Assembly (NCBI GenBank): GCA_002352445.1
Contig: DEIL01000240.1
Coordinates: 31,415-44,017 of the forward strand
Direction of reading: 5' to 3'
Length of the DNA: 12,603 nt
DNA from: Desulfobulbaceae bacterium UBA2775
Lineage (GTDB): Bacteria; Desulfobacterota; Desulfobulbia; Desulfobulbales; Desulfocapsaceae
Shown: in pieces, positions 1 through 6,088 of the stretch
Position numbering within the stretch: the first letter of the stretch is position 1
How the letters are laid out: the number at the start of each line of letters is the position of its first letter
The notes under the pieces: model-generated
Seen by the model: the letters and a program-made list of their open reading frames with translations, nothing else
Told to the model about the DNA's origin: nothing
Database searches by the model: none
Position numbers and translations under genes: made by a program

Positions 1-631
1 ATAGTCTCCCAGACGGTATAGTTGTTGTAATATCTGTAAATCCTAACTCCCCAAGCTTGGATAACAATTTTGGGACGGAAACACATCTTGCCTGCATCTC
101 AAGGGCTGCTTTTTCGATGTATTTATAGTTCCAATATACACCGGAATACGGATTTAGTTATTCTTGTGAGCTCATATTGACAGTCAGGACCCCGCCTGGC
201 TTCATAACACGTCTGCTCTCTTTTAGATAAAGTATCAGGCTTGGATAGGACGGTTCTATGTCAAGATGGTGCAGCACTTGGTTAACCATCTAGGCATCGA
301 AGAAATCATCGGAGAAGGAAAGCTCCAGAATGTTCCCTATCTCTAAATGCACATTTGTGACATCTCCAATTTTTTGTTGAGTTTCTTCATATCCTTGTTC
401 AGATCCCTCCACCCCGTAGATTTCTTTGATATGGTGCCTGATCCTATCTATGTATGCACCTGTACCAGAACCACCTTCCAAAACTACTTGTTCTTCAACA
501 GGTATCCGGGTTTCTTCAAAAATGTGTAAAATGTCCTCTAAACCATTGGGCTGGCGATTCTGATCATAGGAGATAAATGTATCATTATAGTTACAATAAG
601 AAGAGGCATTTTTTTCGTTTTTTCCATACAA
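1..631 (-). pseudogene. Broken class I SAM-dependent methyltransferase, cut by window edge
   Basis: The minus-strand translation matches the intact methyltransferase at 4790-5644 along its whole visible length. It covers the N-terminal SSYCNYND region, motif I (VLEGGSGTG), YGVEGSEQG, MVNQVLHHLD, ESRRVMKPGGVLT and SGVYWNYKYIEKA. Two in-frame stops interrupt it: TAG at 290-292, where the intact copy has Tyr114, and TAA at 158-160, where the intact copy has Gln158. The reading frame that is open from 631 begins at a TTG. The ATG equivalent to the intact start (625-627) is out of frame because of a 4-nt net difference in the A-rich stretch just after it. Homology continues in frame to position 1, equivalent to about residue 209 of 284, so the gene runs off the window. 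Three lesions in otherwise well-kept sequence point to a recent pseudogene. Stop-codon recoding is unlikely because two different stops replace two different residues. Confidence 0.85.
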
Positions 632-685
632 ATCTTTTTTGATTTTCGTTGGAGGTTTGGTTTATAAAAATAGTTTTCCAACCCG

Positions 686-997
686 TTAAAGTTGCGCTTT
701 TTTTTCAAGCCAGGTCAAAAACCGGATATGATGTTGCAAATATTTTACATGGATATAAGGACCTATAATTATTCCCTTGTTATAAAAATCCTGGATGATC
801 CAATTGATGACATAAATATTAGCGGCTTTAATCATGTGGGGCAAGTATTTAAGTTCCGAGCCATTCAAGGGACCGGGGTCAGTGGTAAAGGCGTCCACAC
901 CGTCCTGCTGCACATATTCGAGGTGATCGACGCTGAAAGCTCCATATTTTAGCTTTTTAAAAATAATAAAAGACGACAAATGAACTTGACTTAACAC
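686..997 (-). CDS. Unrecognised ORF or gene remnant (103 codons)
   Basis: This leftward open frame starts at a GTG and has no convincing ribosome binding site. The predicted protein begins with a low-complexity hydrophobic stretch (LSSFIIFKK). From about residue 17 it reads like ordinary globular protein, with segments such as DHLEYVQQDGVDAFTTDPGP and SELKYLPHMIKAANIYVIN, ending in LTWLEKKAQL. I do not recognise the family. The globular composition against a weak start suggests the C-terminal end of a longer, truncated protein rather than a complete small gene. The overlapping plus-strand frame at 692-952 looks like its shadow. It lies between the broken methyltransferase and the RidA gene, in the same orientation as the former. 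It could also be a chance ORF. Confidence 0.3.
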   Translation of the reverse strand: MLSQVHLSSFIIFKKLKYGAFSVDHLEYVQQDGVDAFTTDPGPLNGSELKYLPHMIKAANIYVINWIIQDFYNKGIIIGPYIHVKYLQHHIRFLTWLEKKAQL

Positions 998-1119
998 TGT
1001 TCTATTCGTAGCTTCTGTCCATCACTTCTAACTTTATAACATATGTTTATTTTGAGTGAAAAAGAATATTTTTAAAGTCCTGTGATTAAACTTTTACTAT
1101 ATAGATGAGGAATACTGAT

Positions 1120-2385
1120 ATGAGTGGCGACATCATAAAAGCTTCAAGAAACACGGAAAATGCACCAAAAAGTTCTGTATCTACACAAACTGTAGCTTTT
1201 TCTCATTACAATAATATTTCAGCTCAATTACCTGTAGACCCTAAAACTGGTGAAATTGTAGCTGGTGGTATAAAAGAGCAGGCAAAGCAGTGCTTGGCAA
1301 ATATTAAAGCAATTGTAGAAAGTATCGACCATGTTATGGACGATGTTGTTAGAATCAATATATTCCTTAAGAATATCTCAGATATTGACGCTGTAAACGA
1401 AGTTTATGCAACATTCTTCCCAAGCTATCTTCCTACACGGACGACAGTTGCAGTTGCAGCTTTACCTATGGATGATACTTTGCTACAAATTGAAGCAGTT
1501 ATTTCAAACGGTGAAGGTACACCTTCACAAGAGCCTTGCGATCTCATAAAAGTTGCAAGAAACACGGAAAATGCGCCAAAAAGTTCTGTATCTACACAAA
1601 CTGTAGCTTTTTCTCATTACAATAATATTTCAGCTCAATTACCTATCGATCCTAAATCTGGTAAAATGGTAGCTGGTGGTGTAAAAGAGCAGGCTGGACA
1701 GTGCCTAAAAAATATCAAGGCAATTTTAGAAAGTATCGACGTTCCTTTTGACGATATTGTTAAAATAAATATCTTCCTTAAAAACCTCTCGGATACTGAA
1801 GCCGTAAACGAAGTTTATATAACATTTTTCCCAGACTCGGCTATCGCCAGGACCGCAGCCTATGTTCCTGCACGGACAACAGTTGCAGCTTCAGCTTTAC
1901 CTATGGATGCTTTGGTACAAATTGATGCAGTTGTTTCACACGGAGATGGCACACCCCCACAAGCTGTTGAAGACAGGCATGGACTCGTCATAAGGGCAAA
2001 CAATACGGAAAATGCACCAAAAAGTTCTGTATCTACACAAACTGTAGCTTTTTCTCATTACAATCATATTACAGGTCAATTACCTTTAGACCCAAAAACG
2101 GGTGAAATGGTAGCTGGTGGTGTAAAAGAGCAGGCTGGACAGTGCCTAAAAAATATCAAGGCAATTGTGGAAAGTGTCGACCACGTTATGGACGATGTAG
2201 TTAAAGTAAATATCCAACTTAAAAATATCGCAGATATTGATGCTATAAACGAAGCTTACACAACATTCTTCAAAAGCGATCTTCCTGCACGAACAACAGT
2301 TGGTGTTTCAGCTATCCCTATGGATGCTTTGGTACAAATTGATGCAGTTGTTTCTAACGGTGAAGGTACACCTCCACAAGCATAA
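1120..2385 (+). CDS. Three-domain tandem RidA/YjgF family protein
   Basis: One 421-residue polypeptide contains three consecutive RidA (YjgF/YER057c/UK114) domains, beginning near residues 11, 148 and 295. RidA proteins are normally about 128 residues and act as homotrimers that hydrolyse reactive enamine/imine intermediates from PLP enzymes, with the active site between subunits. Each unit shows family landmarks: QLPxDPKTG-like strand, KEQAxQCLxNIKAI helix, VxINIFLKN, VNEVY (Asn88 equivalent) and PxRTTV (Arg105 equivalent at residues 107, 252 and 391). The Glu120 position is Gln in all three, and the usual IGPY segment with Tyr17 is replaced by SSVSTQT. Unit 2 has a short insertion (AIARTAAY) before its PARTT. 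The start is put at ATG 1120 because GAGGA at 1107-1111 sits 8 nt upstream. An in-frame ATG at 1105 has no ribosome binding site. No signal peptide is seen, so it should be cytosolic. The gene is monocistronic. The family is certain and the activity is inferred. Confidence 0.9.
   Translation: MSGDIIKASRNTENAPKSSVSTQTVAFSHYNNISAQLPVDPKTGEIVAGGIKEQAKQCLANIKAIVESIDHVMDDVVRINIFLKNISDIDAVNEVYATFFPSYLPTRTTVAVAALPMDDTLLQIEAVISNGEGTPSQEPCDLIKVARNTENAPKSSVSTQTVAFSHYNNISAQLPIDPKSGKMVAGGVKEQAGQCLKNIKAILESIDVPFDDIVKINIFLKNLSDTEAVNEVYITFFPDSAIARTAAYVPARTTVAASALPMDALVQIDAVVSHGDGTPPQAVEDRHGLVIRANNTENAPKSSVSTQTVAFSHYNHITGQLPLDPKTGEMVAGGVKEQAGQCLKNIKAIVESVDHVMDDVVKVNIQLKNIADIDAINEAYTTFFKSDLPARTTVGVSAIPMDALVQIDAVVSNGEGTPPQA
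1150..1233 (+). repeat. RidA internal repeat, copy 1 N-terminal block
   Basis: This 84-bp block opens domain 1 (NTENAPKSSV to AQLP). It differs from the matching block of domain 2 at a single base (third position of the Ala codon, GCA against GCG) and from domain 3 at several. Confidence 0.9.
1561..1644 (+). repeat. RidA internal repeat, copy 2 N-terminal block
   Basis: This 84-bp block opens domain 2, 411 bp downstream of copy 1, and is almost identical to it. Further into the domain, 1669-1725 is identical over 57 bp to 2110-2166 of domain 3. Confidence 0.9.
2002..2085 (+). repeat. RidA internal repeat, copy 3 N-terminal block
   Basis: This is the third copy of the 84-bp block, 441 bp after copy 2. 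Its differences lie mostly at the 3' end, where NNISAQLP becomes NHITGQLP and restores the Gly31 equivalent of canonical RidA. Confidence 0.85.
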
Positions 2386-2386
2386 T

Positions 2387-2599
2387 TGGCATTACTGTGA
2401 TACAGCTATTGTAAATGCATCATTAGGTTATAAAAGCCTATCTCAAGCATTCAGCAAAGAAGGAATTGTTGTTGAGCAAGACTCGGTTTGGGAACACAAC
2501 ATAGAGGTCTATATGCTGCCTGACCTCCCCTCCTCCAATACCTACTCAATCAATAACAATGGGGATACTTTCAACAAAAATTCTGGAGAACAAATATAG
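2387..2599 (+). other. Coding-like tail after RidA gene, unrecognised
   Basis: After the RidA stop, a different frame stays open to 2599. It reads like real protein (DTAIVNASLGYKSLSQAF, VVEQDSVWEHNIEVYMLPDL) and ends ...NKNSGEQI. There is no ATG or ribosome binding site at the beginning; the first ATG is at about 2512. If it is genuine it is the 3' end of a gene whose front has been lost, perhaps through a rearrangement that placed the RidA gene here. I do not recognise the family. The remaining 2600-2786 shows nothing I can support. Confidence 0.3.
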
Positions 2600-2786
2600 C
2601 GGATTCAATTGGCGACCCTAATCATCTTGGAAAAACGGCAAGTTAAAACTGTTCCTGTTATTCGCTGACAGTAAACTGAAGAGATAGGCATTCTACCTTT
2701 AAAGATCCAGAGACTCACAGCGGGCACCCTCACATTAGGTCATCGCATTAGAAGCCTGATTTCTCGAGTGTGGTAGACCAGATCAA

Positions 2787-3728
2787 TTATTTGCTTGAAT
2801 CTTGATCTTGTGTTGTGATCGGATGTATTTTTTTCGATACCCGATTGGCAGTCAAGATGCCTGCAACAATCAGCAATGCGCTGAACAAGTGTATCATACC
2901 AATATTTTCATTTAAGAAGAAATAGGCCAGAAAGCCGCTGAACAAGGGCAGAGTGTAATAGATCATCCCTGACTTTGATGGGCCGATTGTGACGATAGCC
3001 TTGTTCCAGAGAACAAAGGCGGCGAGTGAGGCGAAGATACCGACATACAGGATGGATAGAACCGTAGTTGCGTCATAATTGACTGGCTCTACGGTGATTG
3101 ACTCCCATATAAAGAACGGAAACAGAAAGAGGAGGCCAATGGAAAACGTACTCAGTTGAAAAGCCCATATACTGATACTTTTAGGTTTTTGTTTGACCAA
3201 AATACTGTAAATCGCAAAAATAACCGATGCAGAAAGCATCCAGAGATCACCCACGGCAAAGGAAATATTATGCAGAACTGATAATTTGCCCTTGGTGATG
3301 AGTAGCACAACCCCACCGGTGACCAACGCAACTCCAAGCATTTTATTGGCTGTGATTTTTTCTCCATAGAACAATCGTGACAGGACGATGATGAAAATGG
3401 GAAAGGTAATAGCGATCAAAGAAAGATTGAGTGCGCTGGTTGTATGACCGGCAACGTAAATAAGGGTGTTGAAAACAGTGACCCCCAGCAGCGCGGTAAG
3501 AGACAGATAGCGGATGTTTTGAAGCAACTGTTGTCGTTCTGCTATTACTGGTTTTAAAGCAAAAGGGAGAAACACTATCACAGCAACAGCCCACCTCCAG
3601 AAAGCAAGGCTGATCGGGGGAACAATATCACTGAGCCCACGAGCAACAATAAAATTTCCGGACCAGATTGCTGTAGCGCCCAAGGCAAAGAGGTAACCGG
3701 ACAGCGCTTGTCGTCTGGTATTGTTCAT
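2787..3728 (-). CDS. EamA/DMT superfamily permease (10 TM)
   Basis: This 313-residue polytopic inner-membrane protein has two EamA repeats, roughly residues 12-143 and 158-294, each with about five hydrophobic helices. Typical DMT features are visible: the N-terminal YLFALGATAIWSGNFIVARG helix, the basic end of helix 2 (FALKPVIAERQQ), LFYGEKITANKMLGVALVTG closing repeat 1, and LNENIGMIHLFSALLIVAGI closing repeat 2. The C-terminus is a short polar tail. The start ATG (3726-3728) is preceded by a modest AGTAGG site. DMT permeases export or exchange amino acids, metabolites or nucleotide sugars, and the substrate cannot be read from sequence. The gene stands alone, with no leftward partner near enough for an operon. 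No clear terminator is seen after its stop. Confidence 0.9.
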   Translation of the reverse strand: MNNTRRQALSGYLFALGATAIWSGNFIVARGLSDIVPPISLAFWRWAVAVIVFLPFALKPVIAERQQLLQNIRYLSLTALLGVTVFNTLIYVAGHTTSALNLSLIAITFPIFIIVLSRLFYGEKITANKMLGVALVTGGVVLLITKGKLSVLHNISFAVGDLWMLSASVIFAIYSILVKQKPKSISIWAFQLSTFSIGLLFLFPFFIWESITVEPVNYDATTVLSILYVGIFASLAAFVLWNKAIVTIGPSKSGMIYYTLPLFSGFLAYFFLNENIGMIHLFSALLIVAGILTANRVSKKIHPITTQDQDSSK

Positions 3729-3807
3729 CTATAACCTACTTTATTATTGGAAAATGATTTCATTGATACCGAATAATATCTGAATCAATTCAGGTGAGGG
3801 GGTCTAG

Positions 3808-3946
3808 GAGGCTGTCCGAGAATACGCATTTTTTCTCAAATCGAGGTTTTTCGGAAAAATAAGCACAGCCATATAACAGATATTGCGAGCATTATTTTTA
3901 TGAAAACAACGAAGAGTTGGGGAGCAATGCATTCTCGGACAGCGTC
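3808..3946. mobile_element. MITE-like element, 139 bp, flanked by CTAG
   Basis: The left end (GAGGCTGTCCGAGAAT, from 3808) and the right end read on the other strand (GACGCTGTCCGAGAAT, from 3946) match over 16 bases with one mismatch. Similarity continues after a 2-nt indel to GCAT. Both ends are directly bordered by CTAG (3804-3807 and 3947-3950), consistent with a 4-bp target duplication, although CTAG is itself a palindrome. The AT-rich interior has no ORF. It therefore looks like a non-autonomous element mobilised by a DDE transposase whose ends start GAGGCTGTC, such as IS5-like or IS1182-like elements. The exact family is not assignable from this sequence. It sits in the upstream region of the leftward DMT permease. 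Confidence 0.75.
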
Positions 3947-4009
3947 CTAGGATAATGACTCAGGGAGCAACTGGCAAGAGTATTCAATTAAAGGAATAAA
4001 AGAATTGAG

Positions 4010-4170
4010 GTCTTTTCTGAACAAAGCCAGCCAGCCCCAGCCATAAACAGGTTAAGGAGTTTCCTGTAACCATAAAGGTACAGGAAGAAGGTAATGGTTG
4101 CAACTTTGCTTAAATAATTGACCTTGCCACTGGATCAATTCTCAAATTTGTGTTACGTATTTGAGTGTTC
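4010..4170 (+). pseudogene. Probable IS91-type transposase relic, heavily decayed
   Basis: From CAGGAAGAAG (about 4079) to GATCAA (about 4138), this stretch aligns with the better-preserved IS91-family fragment near 11020-11080. The shared core is ATTGAxCTTGCCACTxGATC. Upstream, one frame gives FPVTIKVQ, which resembles the FLPV strand of IS91 transposases, but frames change and stops are frequent. The inverted repeat CTCAAAT/ATTTGAG (4141-4147 and 4159-4165) lies at its right end. The call depends on the similarity to the other fragment and is tentative. Confidence 0.35.
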
Positions 4171-4463
4171 TCACCGAGTTTTCAGTTTTCCATCTCTCCT
4201 CTCTTAATATATGTTGTTGCGGATAATGTGAGAAGAAAAGTAATAACTGGACAACATTTTCCACTTCAGGTGCCTTAATATCGGGATAAATGGAAAAACT
4301 GCCCATTTACAAGGAAATATCATAGACTTTTTTATTTATTACAATGTGATACGAGAAAAATATTACAAGTCGCAAATTATATTCACAACTGAGCCAAAAA
4401 GTAAGAAACGTAAAGAAATAAACAAAAAATCAAGAAAACATAATTAAGATAATCGCACAATCG

Positions 4464-4596
4464 GGTAACCAGGGGATTTTCTCCTCCGGTTACCTATACC
4501 ACCCCACAAGCTAGTCCGCATGGGGCATTTTGTTAATAATGCCATGTCCAATGCACTATTTTTTAAATTAACTCCACGAGACACTGCTACTGTCTC
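4464..4596. other. Cluster of inverted repeats (possible structured RNA)
   Basis: Several hairpins lie in tandem in a gene-free stretch. GGTAACC (4464-4470) pairs perfectly with GGTTACC (4488-4494), and the stem continues inward through five more pairs, one of them G-U, after one mismatch, leaving a 5-nt loop. CCCCA/TGGGG (4502-4506 and 4521-4525) and GGCATT/AATGCC (4524-4529 and 4538-4543) share two bases, so they cannot both form completely. GAGACA/TGTCTC (4578-4583 and 4591-4596) has a 7-nt loop. The sequence is locally GC-richer than its flanks. It could be a small RNA, an element end, or a leader feeding the methyltransferase gene about 200 bp downstream. I recognise no known riboswitch or RNA family. 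The rest of 3951-4789 contains no supportable gene. Confidence 0.4.
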
Positions 4597-4789
4597 TGAT
4601 TTCTCGGGGCGGGCAGTCGTCGCTCCATTCTGGATCCTGAGAAGAAACTCAAGCAGTGTTTTCTGTGAACTAGTTTAGGTTGTCAATGTTTCCATATGTC
4701 ATAGGATCATTGATATCCAGTTAGAAATTGGATGTTTAAAGCGGAATTACCGCCTAGGAGCCTGTGAAAATATCTCAAAAGAGGATCAT

Positions 4790-5644
4790 ATGGAAAAAAA
4801 GATTAAAAGAAATGTCTCTTCATACTGTGATTACAACGAGGCGTTCTCAATGTACGACCAACAACGCAAACCAAATTGTATGCGAGAACTCTTACATATT
4901 TTTGAACAAACCGATATCCCCATTGAAAAACAAAAAGTTTTGGAGGGTGGGTTCGGCACAGGAGCTTACATAGAGGATATCAAGCAATATGTAAAAGACA
5001 TATATGGGGTGGAAGGCTCTGATGAGGGATTAAACCAAGCTTTGCAAAAAATAGGCAATGCAGCAAATGTCCATTTACAAATCGGAAATATTCTTAGCCT
5101 CACCTTTTCTAATGATAGCTTTCATGGATATATGGTTAATCAGGTTTTACACCATCTTGATACTGAACCAGATTATTCAAACTTGAATACTTTTCTGAAA
5201 GAGAGCAGACGAGTATTAAAACCGGGAGGGGTGTTAACCATTAATACAAGCTCTCAAGAACAGCTAAATCCGCATTCTGGTGTGTATTGGAATTACAAAT
5301 ATATTGAAAAAGCAGTTCGTGCCATGCGAGCACGTTATATTCCTATCGAAGAGCTTATTTCACGAATGGAGAAATTACAATTTACTGATATTAAGACAAC
5401 AATTCCTTCAGAAAATATATTTCATGAACGGTACTATAATGATCCGTACAAAGTTCTGGAAGCTGACTTTCAAAAAGGAGATTCGGTTTATTGCTTTTTA
5501 TCTCAAAAAGAAATTGAAAGGGCAAATGCCCGCATATGTTCGGGGCTTGAAGATGGGTCTGTATATGAGGAGATGAAGCGTGCTGCCGAACGTGCTGCTG
5601 AAATTGGAGAAGTAGTACTTGTATCAGCCCGTAAGCCTTTCTAA
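4790..5644 (+). CDS. Class I SAM-dependent methyltransferase
   Basis: This 284-residue Rossmann-fold methyltransferase of the Methyltransf_11/25 type has motif I VLEGGFGTG (residues 50-58, SAM binding) and the acidic motif II region IYGVEGSDEG (71-80). Motif IV is in MVNQVLHHLD (115-124), and the post-motif strand VLKPGGVLTIN is at 142-152. The C-terminal third (about 165-284) is family-specific and should carry the acceptor-binding part. Its chemistry is not readable, so a small-molecule substrate is a guess. It has no signal peptide or membrane segment and is cytosolic. The start ATG 4790 has GAGGA (4781-4785) only 4 nt upstream, a tight spacing. An inverted, decayed paralogue lies at 1-631, so the gene was duplicated and this copy kept. 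It is monocistronic. Confidence 0.88.
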   Translation: MEKKIKRNVSSYCDYNEAFSMYDQQRKPNCMRELLHIFEQTDIPIEKQKVLEGGFGTGAYIEDIKQYVKDIYGVEGSDEGLNQALQKIGNAANVHLQIGNILSLTFSNDSFHGYMVNQVLHHLDTEPDYSNLNTFLKESRRVLKPGGVLTINTSSQEQLNPHSGVYWNYKYIEKAVRAMRARYIPIEELISRMEKLQFTDIKTTIPSENIFHERYYNDPYKVLEADFQKGDSVYCFLSQKEIERANARICSGLEDGSVYEEMKRAAERAAEIGEVVLVSARKPF

Positions 5645-5689
5645 TTCCAATAAAGAATAACATCGACTAACCCAGTTGTTGATTCGTAC

Positions 5690-5720
5690 AGAGTTTTCTC
5701 AGCTTCGCTACGAAAACCCT
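5690..5720. terminator. Hairpin downstream of methyltransferase
   Basis: AGAGTTTTC (5690-5698) pairs with GAAAACCCT (5712-5720) with one mismatch. Inside it, AGC-TTC-GCT forms a small terminal stem. It begins 45 nt after the methyltransferase stop, where a terminator would be expected. No U-tract follows directly (the T-rich run is about 10 nt later), so intrinsic termination is uncertain. Confidence 0.35.
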
Positions 5721-5790
5721 GCCGCTCACCTTTTCTTTAAGATTACCATATATAACTGTCGCTGAGCACCACACGCCTTCGGTCGAGAGA

Positions 5791-5816
5791 TCCTGATCAA
5801 CGACAAGTAATCAGGA
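5791..5816. repeat. Perfect 7-bp inverted repeat TCCTGAT/ATCAGGA
   Basis: TCCTGAT (5791-5797) and ATCAGGA (5810-5816) are separated by 12 nt. It lies just upstream of the DeoR remnant. It may be an operator or an element boundary, and nothing in the sequence decides this. Confidence 0.35.
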
Positions 5817-5831
5817 TATCGCGGCAATTAA

Positions 5832-6017
5832 TCGAGCTATGATTCGTCATACAACAGGGTCAGTAATCCTCATGTCAAACCATATAAGTTAGGACTGGTA
5901 GCTGCTATGGAAATTGCAAAACCAAAGGAAATTGACATTCTGATTACAAATCTCAAAATGTCACGAGATTTCTGTAATGACATGAAATCGCTGGGTATAA
6001 AGGTTGTTATAGCATGA
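5832..6017 (+). pseudogene. C-terminal remnant of a DeoR-family regulator
   Basis: The frame opens after a TAA at 5829-5831 and ends at TGA 6015-6017. It encodes YDSSYNRVSN, KLGLVAAMEI, PKEIDILITN and finally MKSLGIKVVIA. The order (DSSxx, a hydrophobic helix, xxIDxLITD, then the last strand GIxVxxA) matches the end of DeoR/GlpR-type regulators, whose sugar-phosphate-responsive domain finishes this way. The HTH and most of the sensor domain are missing, and the usual LITD is LITN. No ribosome binding site is evident for the internal ATG at 5907. It sits directly before the liv-type operon in the same orientation, so it may be the wreck of a former local regulator. The family call rests on a short match. 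Confidence 0.5.
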
Positions 6018-6028
6018 TATGACAGGAC

Positions 6029-6045
6029 TTTAAAACCATTTTAAA
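6029..6045. promoter_or_regulatory. AT-rich palindrome in the liv operon leader
   Basis: TTTAAAA (6029-6035) and TTTTAAA (6039-6045) form a perfect 7-3-7 inverted repeat, 43 nt before the first operon gene. Position and symmetry fit a repressor or activator site or a promoter element. The base composition makes a chance palindrome possible. No convincing -35/-10 pair is seen close by. TTGACA at 5932-5937 with CAAAAT 16 nt later is the best promoter-like match upstream. Confidence 0.3.
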
Positions 6046-6088
6046 ATATGCACTAGTAATCCCAGAACAATACGGATGGAAAGCTGAC

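Noticed and set aside
158..292. Possible stop-codon recoding (TAG as pyrrolysine) in the left methyltransferase
   Set aside because: A second, different stop (TAA) and an N-terminal frameshift are also present. The replaced residues are Tyr and Gln, and the intact paralogue has ordinary codons there.
1150..2085. Regularly spaced repeats that might suggest a repeat array such as CRISPR
   Set aside because: The 84-bp blocks are about 411-441 bp apart, in frame, and are protein domain repeats of RidA.
3152..3594. Two minus-strand frames (3152-3367, 3343-3594) inside the DMT permease
   Set aside because: They are alternate frames of the same gene with Cys/Ser/Arg-rich, non-protein-like composition.
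3950..4060. Minus-strand peptide-like frame ending LIEYSCQLLPESLS at the right CTAG of the MITE
   Set aside because: It is short, has an upstream stop and no start, and overlaps the stretch better explained by the IS91-type relic.
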